NCBI GenBank assembly: GCA_039881045.1
Contig: JAYWVB010000023.1
Span: 310,001 to 374,000, forward strand
Length of the DNA: 64,000 bases
Origin: Chaetomium olivaceum
Taxonomy: Eukaryota > Ascomycota > Sordariomycetes > Sordariales > Chaetomiaceae
Reading direction: 5' to 3'
The notes under the pieces were generated by a model. It did no database searches. It worked only from the letters and a program-made list of their open reading frames with translations, and was not told where the DNA came from. The position numbers and the translations under genes are program-made. The first letter of the stretch is position 1, and each line of letters starts with the position of its first letter. Of this stretch, positions 30,732 to 41,300 are shown one piece after another.

Positions 30732-31663
30732 TTGCTCATTGGATTCTTGCCCAGAACGTACGACGAGAATGGAGTCCAACGACGAAGGCGCTGGATCAAA
30801 CTCATATTGCGCTCCTCCCACTCGACATGTCACCTTAAAGTCACCTTTTACGGCATCATCACGGACGACTGGCACCCAATCTTTGGAAAACGAGTGAAGC
30901 GGCCAAAGGCCTTGCATGACCTCTGCCATTGTGTTGACTTCCACCGGATACAACTCCTGGATGACACAGTGACCGAGGTTATCCTATCATTTGATCCAGT
31001 TACGCAGGGGACCAAGCTGCCGTATAAGGCCGAATACAACCAGACCCAGAATACTCCTCTACCATAGACCGTATTCGGGTCCGTACCTTGGAAGACCCGC
31101 TGCGGGTACGATTTTCGGTCTTCGATACCAATAGCCGTATACCGACCAAGGAGCTATTCAAAATCAAAGAAAAGGAAGAGCTTAACGGCCACTCTGTGTA
31201 CGAAGTGTTTCTCCACGGCGATGAGACGGCATACGCTACAAGGAAGTTCACTATGTCCCCACAGACACCACCGAGGTACCGGACCAGGAGTTATAAAACC
31301 TGGAGCTATTCCGCCACACCAAATCCAACATCGTCCAGCTAGTCGCAACCGTTATCTCACACACAACCCATATCAAACAACCCAGCCCAGCAAGGAGAGC
31401 AACCCCAACACATTACGTAGAATCCTCCTCGAGTACCAAACCCACAGCAAACTAGAAGAAACAATGCTACAAACCCCCCTATCCCATGCCCAACACGCCC
31501 TGGCGCCAATGAGCGTACCAGATCGCGTCAACTCCCCGCTGAACTGCACCACCACGGGCTCACACACATGGATCTAAAACCCTCCAACATTGTGATCACA
31601 ACAAACAGCCTCGGCGCAGTACGGATCGACATCAGCGACATCGGAGGCGCCACTCGCAAGTAG
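30732..31663 (+). pseudogene. Decayed protein-kinase-like gene
   Basis: Kinase-like pieces lie in order but in different frames with stops between them. They are IPTKELFKIKEKEELNGHSV then YEVFLHGDETAY (from about 31142), a piece with NLELFRHTKSNIVQLVATVI (from about 31295), LRRILLEYQTHSKLEETMLQ (about 31405-31480), and LHHHGLTHMDLKPSNIVITT with the DFG-like ISDIGGA (31544-31663). The HMDLKPSN stretch corresponds to the catalytic loop HRDLKPxN, with Arg replaced by Met. Upstream, 30732-31067 is an open frame with coding character (FYGIITDDWHPIFGKRVKRP) that may be the original N-terminal part. At least three frame changes and two stops, more than base-calling error explains elsewhere, so I call it a pseudogene. 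The parent family is unclear. Confidence 0.5.
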
Positions 31664-32511
31664 CTCTCTCCACACATGCTGGGGTGAAAATGACCTGCTG
31701 TCTCACGGGCATTGAGGAAAGGAACCAAAACAAATATTTGTGCGTTTTGGAAAGGTTCCGTTGGCCATGGCGGGTGCGTGTTGCGCTCATGATAATGAGA
31801 AGAAGCTGCTGAGGGGAAGTTGCCCAGGCTGCTGTTGCGCGGCTGCTTCCACGGACCCGTCTCCATGACGCTATTGCGGCTTTGTCGGGGGTGCTCTTCT
31901 CCCACTTCCCAGATGATGTTCTAGTAAGACTAGTTTGAGACCCACCATCTGCTCTCCTCCCTACTCTAGAGGCGAGGTTGGCGGGTTTGTGAGCTACCTC
32001 GGTAGCAGAATATGCCGCTGTTAGGGTTTTCGGTAACCACCATCACATACCAACTCACTTTGTAAAAGGACAAGAACCGTTGGGCATCAACCAGCAGCCC
32101 CTGACCTTTATACACGGCCGTGTGATATATCGAGTATAGACCCCATGCTCCCGAGGCGTAGGCTGTATTGGAACTTGACCAAAAGGGCCAACAGCCGTGA
32201 CTCGCTCACTCTCAGTAAATGAACCAGAATGAGAGGCATGTGTCGTTAACAACATCAATTAATCACCTCACAATCACCACCAAACCGCAACACAAAACCT
32301 AAGAGGCCAAACAGACAGAGCTTGTATCCATTTTCTCGTTCCGCACTTCGCTCGCTCCACATTAAGGGGGTATGAAGTTTTGCTACCAAACAAATTCCGA
32401 AGCAAAAAGAGATAGCCCGCCACACCAACCTCAACCTCAACCAACAACAAACAAAAACCACCCATCTATATCACCCCCCAACCTTCCGCCAGCCCTTCTC
32501 TCAAACACACA
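31664..32511. other. Intergenic, no gene seen
   Basis: 850 bp between the kinase-like remnant and the 3' end of the SLM1-like gene. No coding or RNA feature recognised. Confidence 0.5.
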
Positions 32512-34228
32512 TTACGCCTTCTCCTCCTTCCCCACCGCCGCCTTCTCAGCCGGCGCAGGGACGTCCACACTCACCTTCTTATCAATCGACACGGGTGTAG
32601 CCGCACCACTACCCGCCACCACAGGCGACGCGACCGCCACGGGGCTGGCGACCGTCTCCCCGCCCGTGATGCCCGTCTCCTGCGGCGAGGCCGGGACAGC
32701 GACCACCGGCTTCGGCTTCTCCGACGACCCCGACCCCGCCGCGGACGCGGCCCCAGCGGCCAGGCTCATGCTGCCCGTCTCGCTGGTGGGGCTGCTAGGG
32801 AGGGAGGCGGCGGCGGCGGGTCCCGTGGCGCCCGCAGCGCCGCGGATGACGTTGAACCACTTCTCGGCCTCGGCCGGGGAGTGGGCCTTGAAGGCGAGCT
32901 CCGAGGTCCCCGCGAGGCGGCCGCCCATGCCGCCGGAGCGGTCCTTGCCCTTGACGTTGAACTTGTCGCCGCTGGGAGCGCCGATGACGGCGTCGGGGAG
33001 GTAGATGGACAGTTCGGGCACCGGGTCGCGGCGGATGTTGTCGTCGTCTTTGAACTCGTGCAGGAACTTGCAGGGCGTGACGACGTAGTAGCCCGTGGTG
33101 TAGCCCCACGAGAGCTTGTTGCGGCTCTTGCGCTCGAGGGAGCCCTCGATGAGGGGCTTGGTGGACGGGTGGCCGATGTTGGGGAACTGGATCGCTTCGA
33201 CGGTGCGCGGCGGCTCGGAGGGGTTGATGAGCTTATCGGCGGATCGCTTGACGAAGGCCTTCCATTCGAAGTCGAGAGGTACGCTCTGCGCCGCGCCGAG
33301 CATGTCCTGGTGCAGCGCCTGCACCTTGAGCGCCTGCCCGCCCGTGAAGCCTGTGAAGGTCTCCATGGCCTGGTGCAGCACCTGGATGATGTGTTTCTCG
33401 AAGGCCTCGAAGTTGGTCTGCACGGCGACGAGGTCGTTGTGCTGGTTGTTCTCCTCGATCACCTGCTTGGACAGGCGGTGTACCACGCCGCGCGAGATGA
33501 CGTACGGGTCTTCCGAGGGGTTGTGCTTGCCACCGGTGGCTTCGAAGGAGGCGGTGTGCTGGCCGAGCAGTTCGATGTGCTTCTGTGTGGTGTTGCGCGC
33601 CTTCTCAACCTCCTTGGCGCTCTTCTCGGCGCCGTGGGCCAGCTCCTTCGCCTTGTGCTTGATCTCCTTATGCAAGCGCTCGACGATCGGGAGGGCGGAG
33701 CCCTTGATGTTCTTCTCGGTTTCGAGGTTGGTGTTGATGAGGGCCTGGGTGTTGACACGCATGTTCTCAAAGAAGCCCGCGACGCCGCCGAGGCTCTGGT
33801 CGAAGTGCTGCCCCTCCCTAAGGGGCTTGGAGATGGTCTGGTCCCAGGTCAGTAGGGGCGCTCGAGAGCGTTGTGATAGACCGAATGCACCTTCAACACC
33901 TTCTCATACTCCTTCGCCTGGGTCTTGTGGATCTTCTCGACGGCCTCCATGTACTCCTCCAGGTAGACGACGGCATGCTTCCAGGCCTGCAACCTCTCGG
34001 TGAGGAGGCCGGCGGTCTAATTGTACGTCAGATCATACAGGCCGAAATATTTGTTCCCTTCCGCTTCATCACACCTACGGTGTTCGGGTCTGTCTCGGGA
34101 ACAGCTTCGTCGCTAGCTATGCTGGCCATCGTCGTCTGCCTCGATGGGGCGGCCGAGACCTGCGGGGACGCCATGTCTGCGGATTTCGATTTCCGTTTGT
34201 CTCTGCGAAGACTAGTAAACCGCTTCAT
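32512..34228 (-). CDS. SLM1: Slm1-like BAR-PH protein, two frameshifts and one in-frame TAG
   Basis: Plasma-membrane phosphoinositide-binding protein of the TORC2/eisosome system. It begins MKRFTSLRRDKRKSKSADMA. The F-BAR-like helices run through LTERLQAWKHAVVYLEEYME, KIHKTQAKEYEKVLKVHSVY, NMRVNTQALINTNLETEKNI and KELAHGAEKSAKEVEKARN. The PH domain follows (PLIEGSLERKSRNKLSWGYT, YYVVTPCKFLHEFKDDD, ELAFKAHSPAEAEKWFNVIR), then an Ala/Pro/Val-rich tail. Single missing bases near 34061 and in the G run 33855-33858 break the frame; correcting both restores continuous homology of about 572 codons. In addition a TAG (34017-34019) stands between KYFGLYDLTYN and TAGLLTERL where a Gln codon is expected. 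A short intron ending in that TAG is an alternative reading. No other lesion. Confidence 0.8.
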
Positions 34229-35724
34229 TGTGTAAGTATTGGGATTCTTTAATATTCACGATTGGGTTGGTGGTGTAGTCTTGGAGTTTTGGGTATCTAT
34301 CCAATGCCCAATTCGATTGACACTTCGGCTTCAACGGAGCAGCAGCAATCAAGGGGCAACATAAAAAACAGTTCGTCCCAAGAGGAGGTCGCGACTGACT
34401 TACTTAGACTAGATATTCAACCAATGTTCATCAATGAGGTCATACAATGTTGAAACCCCCAAAACAAATACCCAAAGCAGGTTGGGCAGGACGTCAATCC
34501 AATAGTTAGTTAGCACCCTTTTAAGCACGGTAGGTAGTGGACGGATGATGTTCGGCGGCCAGCTGAATTGGTCGTGGGGGGGGAGAGAACAACCATGGAG
34601 ACCTGAGAGAAGCAGCGCTGTCGTTGGGCCACGCCAAGCTCCCGCGCTGAACCCCTCTCCCCTCTCTCAACAACACAGCACGCCAGCACCACTTTGGGCT
34701 CTGGCCCAGTCGAAAGCCCCGCTAAAAAGTTCGTGCCAAGGCCCCGCACCAACCCTTGTCCCATCACAGCAACCCCTGCGACGATCAACATTGGCCAGCA
34801 TCAGGCCATGACGTAACAGCAGCTGGGACAAGCAGCGGGACCTTTAAGAACCATGTCCAGCTGGCAAATGTTGTTGCTCCGCGGAAGCATGTGTTATGAG
34901 ACCAGTCTTGGATTGCTTGACTAGTTAGTTCCGTCGCCGGAGATGTTGCGAAGAGATGGGTTTGTGTTCGTTGTTTTGGACTGAGGCGACGGAGTTGTTA
35001 TTTTGTATTCTCCAAGGGTCTTGCTTGCAATGACGTCGATGGCTATTTCGGCAAGCAAGGGTCTTATCAACACTGCAACACCAACAACCCTCTGAAACCA
35101 GACATCATCGGGGATCAAATCGCTGTGGGCGGCCTCAACTACACGTAGACGACATTCAAAACCTCAGATCTCACCATGCAGCCAACCAGCCACCCAAGGG
35201 TATCGAGGTACCTCAATGTGCATGTACCTCTACGCCATCTCAGCTTACTCGGGCTGTGCGCTTGGTCCTGCAGGCGGCAAAGGGCACCCTCGCTTCACAC
35301 TCAAACCACTCACTCGTGCGACACCGGTATTTGTTGGTAAGAGCGAAGATGATGTAAACCTCTATTAGGACGTGCCGGCCGACCGGGTTTGTAATGGGGG
35401 GTATCAAGGAAAATACTAAGGAGAAAAGAAACAGACCGAAAACCATCTCATCCATCAATACCGAACCAACCCACCGTATCCGTACCTTTTTTTCGTCTCA
35501 TGTCGCCGTTACCAATCTAAGAGCCCGCCAACCAAAGGAAAACCGACCCAAAAGCCTCCGTAGACCCCCAAGAAACTCCAGTCATGCTATGCCATCTGAA
35601 CGAAAGGAAAGGAAAACAAAAGGAACAGTATACATAATACACACAACGACACGTGGCTGCCAACTAGTGTCGTCTAACCAGCCGCTCTCTCGAAGGGAGC
35701 TAAAGACGGTCGACTCCACAGTAA
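34229..35724. other. Intergenic, no gene seen
   Basis: 1.5 kb containing the promoter of the SLM1-like gene and the 3' flank of the arrestin gene. Open frames are short and unconvincing. Confidence 0.5.
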
Positions 35725-37826
35725 CTACCCGCTGCGTGCCTGTAGCAAGTGCAGTCGGCGGCCCTCATCCCCTTCCCCGACCATGCTGCGGACGGTTTGA
35801 AGCAAACCTGACGAAAACTGCCGACGATGGCTCATGGTTGGCCTGCGGTTCGTCCCTGGCGGGCTGGGCTCCCTTGAGGCGGGAGCAGTGACCGGAGCTG
35901 AGACCGAGGCCGGAGCCGGAGCCGGTCCCAGCGTCGGAGCCGCTTCCCGTGCGGCTCCGAGGATGGGTTCTAGGTTGTCGGCTATTGGCGTGATCGGAGT
36001 GAGTCGAGGTGTGCCCGGTGGCGAGCTTGGTGCGCTCAGCGCTGCTTCGTAGTCCGGAAGCCCAAATACTTCCGAGACCAGCGGCCTGACGGGTGTCCTG
36101 ACGGCAGTCTGGTAACTAGGCACCTTGGAGAGCTCCGTAATCTCCGGGAAGTCGAGGTGCTCCGGGGGCGTGTTGGATCCTGAGTGTCCGTCATTACTGT
36201 TGTGCCGAGTGAGCGGCGCTGATGTTGGGGGCGATGCCTGGGCTTCGTCGCCGGGGTGCGGCGAAGTGTCATTTCTCAACGCCGCCCCCGCCCCCGCCCC
36301 AGAAAGATTCGAGTTCCAGGACATGTTCCTATGCCGCTCCTCCAAGGACATGTTGTGCAGCCTATGCGCAAGCAGGTCCGGTTGGATGGCCGCACCCTGG
36401 AGCAACGCCGGGAGGTTGTCGGTCGACCCTGCCCTCGAGTGACCGCGGAAAGGGCTACTAACCCCTGACCGGCCACCGATTGGTGAGTTGAGGCTAACAG
36501 GGTCGATATCGTCGTACAGCTGGTCGAGACGATGGTGTTCATAAGCCGGCGGGGCGATCGCACCGACTTCTCGGGTCGGGCCGTTGGGTAGTTGTCGTAC
36601 GAGGTCGCCGTTTTCGTCAAGCGGCATGTTGGGCGAGATAATATCGACACAGGCAGCGTCGCACGCAGTTCTGAAACGTGGCCGTCAGGGTTATTGAGCG
36701 CCACCACGAGCTTCAGCTTGTGCCGGATCTTGATCCCCTTGGCGTTCACGTCCTGGAGACACTTGGTCAACTTCTTAGGCAAGTTCAGGGACGTGTTAAC
36801 CACCCAGCCCTCCTGCCCCTCCCAGCCCTCGGAGCCACTGTCCTGTATCACGTCTTGCCAGTGCTCCTCCCTCGTGACCGATATTGTCCACGAATCGATT
36901 GTCCTCTCCTTTTTGTGCTCCTTCACATTATGGTTCGGCGTTGACTGCAGGATGATGTCGTGGATCTCGACCAGGTGGATCTTGATGTCGCCAAGTTCGA
37001 GGCCTTTGAGCAGGGGGGTGAACCTCATCTCCACCGGGATGCAGCTGCCAAAAACGACCGCCTTCTGTGGTACGATGATGGAGTAGTCGATTTTATTGGG
37101 CCAGATGTTCTCAATGCTCATGGCATGTAGAAATTCGAGCGCCGATGCTTCTAGGGTTCGAATGACGCGCAGTTGTTTGTATGCATGGATGTCGTGTACC
37201 AGCTTGCCTCGTGCTACTGTCGCCTTGAGCTTGTACCTGATGCCTGCCTCGCGCAGACCCTCGACACTCTCCGTGGTGTCACCTTTGAGTAGCAGCTCGA
37301 ACGGCCATTCGTAGTTCCCAGGCTGGAGTATGACGCCCTTGGTCTGCACACGGGAGCTGTCCGTTGGGTCTGGCGCACCTATCCCTTCGAACGGGCTCCA
37401 TCGATGTTCGAGGAACGGCACAGTCTTGTCGACCTTGTGGGTGGATATCCCCGTGGCTGTTACTTTTGCATCGGTCCAGCTGCAGAAACGTTAGCATTTT
37501 CGGGTAGACGTCGTTTGTTCAAGCAAACATAGCAACGTACGTGTAGTGAGCAGTCCCTATTAGTTTCAAGTGGATGTCTTCAAGCTTGAGCGGCGAGGAC
37601 AGGCAAAGCACGACTGTGCCTTTGAGTAGTTGGCCCGATGCCTCATGGTCGTTGCCCCGGAAAACAATAAAATCGTTCTCGAGCCTGTTGTCGATACATT
37701 TACATGGTCAGCAAGCGAACAGCGGCACGTACTGGCAACCCGCCGTGCGAACAACACCACAACTTACCGGACCTCAAAGAGGGTGTATCTCCCAGACACC
37801 GCAGTGAAAGGATTAAAGGACCGCAT
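35725..37826 (-). CDS. creD: Arrestin-related trafficking adaptor, CreD/ApyA type, 3 exons, one frameshift
   Basis: Alpha-arrestin that recruits the HECT ubiquitin ligase to plasma-membrane transporters; the Aspergillus relative CreD is tied to carbon catabolite repression. Exons: 37768-37826 (MRSFNPFTAVSGRYTLFEV), 37541-37684 (LENDFIVFRGNDHEASGQLL...) and 35725-37479. The arrestin-N part ends with ILQPGNYEWPFELLLKGDTT. The arrestin-C part has FLHAMSIENIWPNKIDYSII, LLKGLELGDIKIHLVEIHDI, KGIKIRHKLKLVVALNNPDG and HVSELRATLPVSI. One base missing near 36639-36641 (TT for TTT on the coding strand) shifts the frame exactly at VSIFISPN. Then follow PPAYEHHRLDQLY and LPDYEAAL, two PY motifs for WW-domain binding, and a Ser/Pro-rich tail ending RRLHLLQARSG. 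About 652 aa. CreD and its paralogue ApyA cannot be separated with certainty here. Confidence 0.85.
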
Positions 37827-39779
37827 GGTCTAGGTCGCCGGCGGGGGGTGATGTTGAAGATGGCGGCGATGATTCGACGAGTAGGAAGAGGAAGAGGGGG
37901 GTCCGCGGGGGGGGACCTAAGGGATATTGGTTCATATGTAAAAAGATTAGGAGGGTGCGTGATTGCGGGATGGGCGGGCTCAAGAGAGAAAATTGTTGAC
38001 CCAGAGGGACGGGAGCCGTCAAGGTGGCGTGCACGGCGTGGCATGGCATGTGCAGGGTTCCCACGGCAAGCGAGGCCCAGCTCATGCCTGCCTTCCCATG
38101 TCGCTCATCGGATAAGCAAGGATGCTCTGGGCATTACGAGATGGGCCCCATTAATAGATGCTCACCGCCCGGTACTTCCGGTACAGCGGGCACTCTGCTA
38201 GTGACTTTGCTGCGTTCCCATGGAATCTGGTAACCCCGCGGCACGGTGCCAGGCGTACCAGGCAAACGCATCGAAGGGACAACCGAAGCGGCTGAGACGC
38301 GGGATGCAACACGGCGCCCCCCACTTGTCACTTCGCACTTGGAATGGTGGCTTTGCCAACACAAAGCACTCATATACACAGTACACAGTATACGCAATCG
38401 TTGGGAAGTTTATCGTGCCCGGGTTGTTAGTCACACCTCACAAGTTACTTGGCGGGAAAGTGGGGGCTTCTGCGGAAAAGGAAGTTTTAACAAAGCAAAG
38501 AGCGAAAATGAGAAAGGAAAATTGAGAAAAACAGTGTCAGCCCCACCAAGAAGGCAGTTTTGGTGGTGGGGCGTCAGGCGAGCGTTCAGCGTGGGGGATC
38601 ATTTTCGGATCTGTCTCCCAGGTTGTCGCAAAGGCAGGGCTGTGGTGCAGTTGGGGGCTCCGATTGGGCAATTCACCAACTTGGCCGCTGACGGAAACAC
38701 GGGAGGCCAACAAGTTCAGGAGTATAGAGGGGCACAGCAAACAACATTGCGCAGTGCGTACAGATCTGTACGACGTACCTGATACTTTTCAGCTTTGACG
38801 CGTATCCAGTATCGTCAACAGTTGAGAATTTGGAGCATGGGGGCCAGGAAAAGAACATCTGGGTAATATACGAATAGGTACCTATAACAACGTAGAAGCT
38901 CAGGACCTCCTTTGACATTCCAGTAGTACACTTCGGGCACAGTTTTATCACTCGTTTTGGGTTTGGTTCATGCCAGGGTTCAGGAACACATCCGGCCCCA
39001 CTTACATAGAAAGTCTAGAAGGTTGCCAAACTCGGCTGACCGATCCGTCATCACTTCAGTTCTTTCCCATCCGATCTTATCACTCAACCACCGGCTTTGT
39101 TCGTCCGGATGGACTTAAGCGCCCCTTCCAAGTTCAGACGACCGTATGGGCCCATCTGAATTCCCCATCAGGCTTCAAAGACTTTTAATCAAACCGACAA
39201 TCAGCGACCCACTGTTGGGGCTGGAAAGCGGACATAGGCAGCGTTCAGGGGGTCTGGACTGCCGAACAAACTTTGCAAAGGAGCCTGCAAATACGACCGT
39301 GATCCACCAACTTCAAAGTCAAAAAGCAGCAAAATCGAGCAAAACTGCGTTGTTTTGGTGGATACCCGCCCAACTTGACACAGGCTTATCAGAATGATCG
39401 CCGGCAGATGCCGAGTTCCCGCCGCCTTCCCGTCGTCAATGATCCGCCGACAAGTTATTTTTCCTGGTGCTTGCCACATACCATCGTATTTGTCGTCACA
39501 AGAACATCATAGAACCCTGGATGCTGCCAACACCATCGAGACTGATTGCGCGCTGTCCCCCTTCAACCGGAATCACATATTCCCAACACACTACAGCCAT
39601 TGGTTTGAGAACCGGTTTGGGAACCCGCCGATATCTGTATCATGGTATCACTCATATCACCGATCCCGCACTCCGACGATCGGATACTGCCCCGGCCACG
39701 GCTATTGGCTCGTTCACCTCGCTCACGCTCGTCATCGCGAGGGCCTGGAACAGCCTCCCGATATCAAGAGAAAACCCCT
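37827..39779. other. Intergenic, no gene seen
   Basis: About 2 kb upstream of the arrestin gene. Open frames lack coding character. No RNA gene recognised. Confidence 0.45.
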
Positions 39780-40233
39780 CTTTGACTCACCGCAAGACAT
39801 GGCTGGGATCGGGACCCAGTTGGTTGTTCAACCTTGAAACAGGTTGACGAATTGCGCCATATTCGCCTAAAAAATCTCACAATCTCTTTTCGGCTCCTTC
39901 CTCCTGCTTCATGCGATGGCAGGGCACCATCAAATGTCAAGGATGCAGTGGTGTCGCCGACTTTTTCGGAAAGCTCCCGCCATACCTTGCATACCGTGGT
40001 CCATCAGGGTGCCGTTGAACTCGGGAGGCGCATGCACACCATCTCAACCCATGCCATATACCGCATAACCACCGTGATAAACTCGTTATCGCCGGGGGTC
40101 CACAAATCGTCAAACATGTCGCGCACAACGTCCAGCCCTATCGGAAGCTGACCGGGCAACTCGGCTTCTTTCCCCGCAACACCGAGCCGAGGAGGGCCAG
40201 AAAAAAATAAACCAGACCAGCAACATCATCCAT
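39780..40233 (-). pseudogene. Possible small gene or remnant, family unknown
   Basis: The minus strand reads MDDVAGLVYFFLALLGSVLR, then after one apparent missing A near 40180 ELPGQLPIGLDVVRDMFDDL, WTPGDNEFITVVMRYMAWVE and MVCMRLPSSTAP. A TGA follows, and past it WTTVCKVWRELSEKVGDTTA and SLTFDGALPSHEAGGRSRK continue the same frame. A GTGAGT donor occurs near 39800. The residue composition looks coding, with a hydrophobic N-terminus, but I recognise no family. It may be an intact gene with sequence errors or a decayed one (TGA for TGG would be one change). Confidence 0.3.
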
Positions 40234-41300
40234 TCTTGAGTGCATGTGCTATATAGTTACCTAACACGTTACCTAACATCAACACAAGAACACACCCTCG
40301 ATCTCGGCCCTCGGGTGTTCAGTACCCGAGGACGTCAGTCTTCCCAAACCCATGCAGGGACCGTACCACACACAGGCTCGGCAGCCGTGCCACACAATCT
40401 GCTACATCCCTGCCTGCTGCTTGGGTTGCATATGCAAGGCGAGTTCGGCCGAGCCAACGGAGCAGGGGTGAAGGTTTTGAGTGAGACCCTGCCTTGTGAA
40501 GTGCCTGATGCCCGCCAGCCAACAACAACGCCCGACGCCAGTTCGTGGTGTGTTCTGGGTGAAATAATGACTCAGGAAACATGCCACCGGCCCCCGTCTC
40601 GTTGCCGATTGTGACCTCTGCCCGTGCTGGGGAGCGAGTGAATGACGTGACGTGACTGGCTCGGGCCTCGGGGCTCGGGCGGTGCTGCTGGTGATGGATC
40701 ACATTATGCCGTCGATTTGCACACTTGTGGAACGAGGTGGTAGAAAAAATGTGAGGAGTGAGGGCATCGTGTTGTCCAATCATCCGTTCATGACGACGGA
40801 CGCGTCTGTGATAGGGATGGCGGTTAGGCAACATGGGCCCAACTGATCACAATCATGTCTCGGATAGATGAAGTTTGCGGTTCAAAGTAACGGGCAGACA
40901 AGGAAGTGATGAGATATGATCAGGCCAACAGACCGACAGGAGCCGTGGCATAGGAAGTTTACTCGCCGATCTTGATGGAGCGAAAAAGGGCTTGTGCTAT
41001 GGGCCGACCCGTCAGTTTACACTGCGTCTGCCGGGGCAATGGTACCTAGGGAGAACCATGACCCGATCATCGAATGTCACGGCGTTGCAGTCTCGCTACA
41101 TCACGACGCGTGAACGAAGGCAAATTCACCGCCGATTGTGAATGTATCCTGTATGATAAGTAGACAACGCTGAACAGCACTGGCTGCCCCTCCCCCTATC
41201 CAAAGACGTTGCACATACACAACTCCCATCAATTATCCAACCACCCATCTAGTTCCCATGTAACACGTTAACAACCGCCACACCCCTCATGCCAGAGCAA
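40234..41300. other. Intergenic, no gene seen
   Basis: 1.07 kb upstream of the doubtful small gene and downstream of creC. No feature recognised. Confidence 0.5.
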
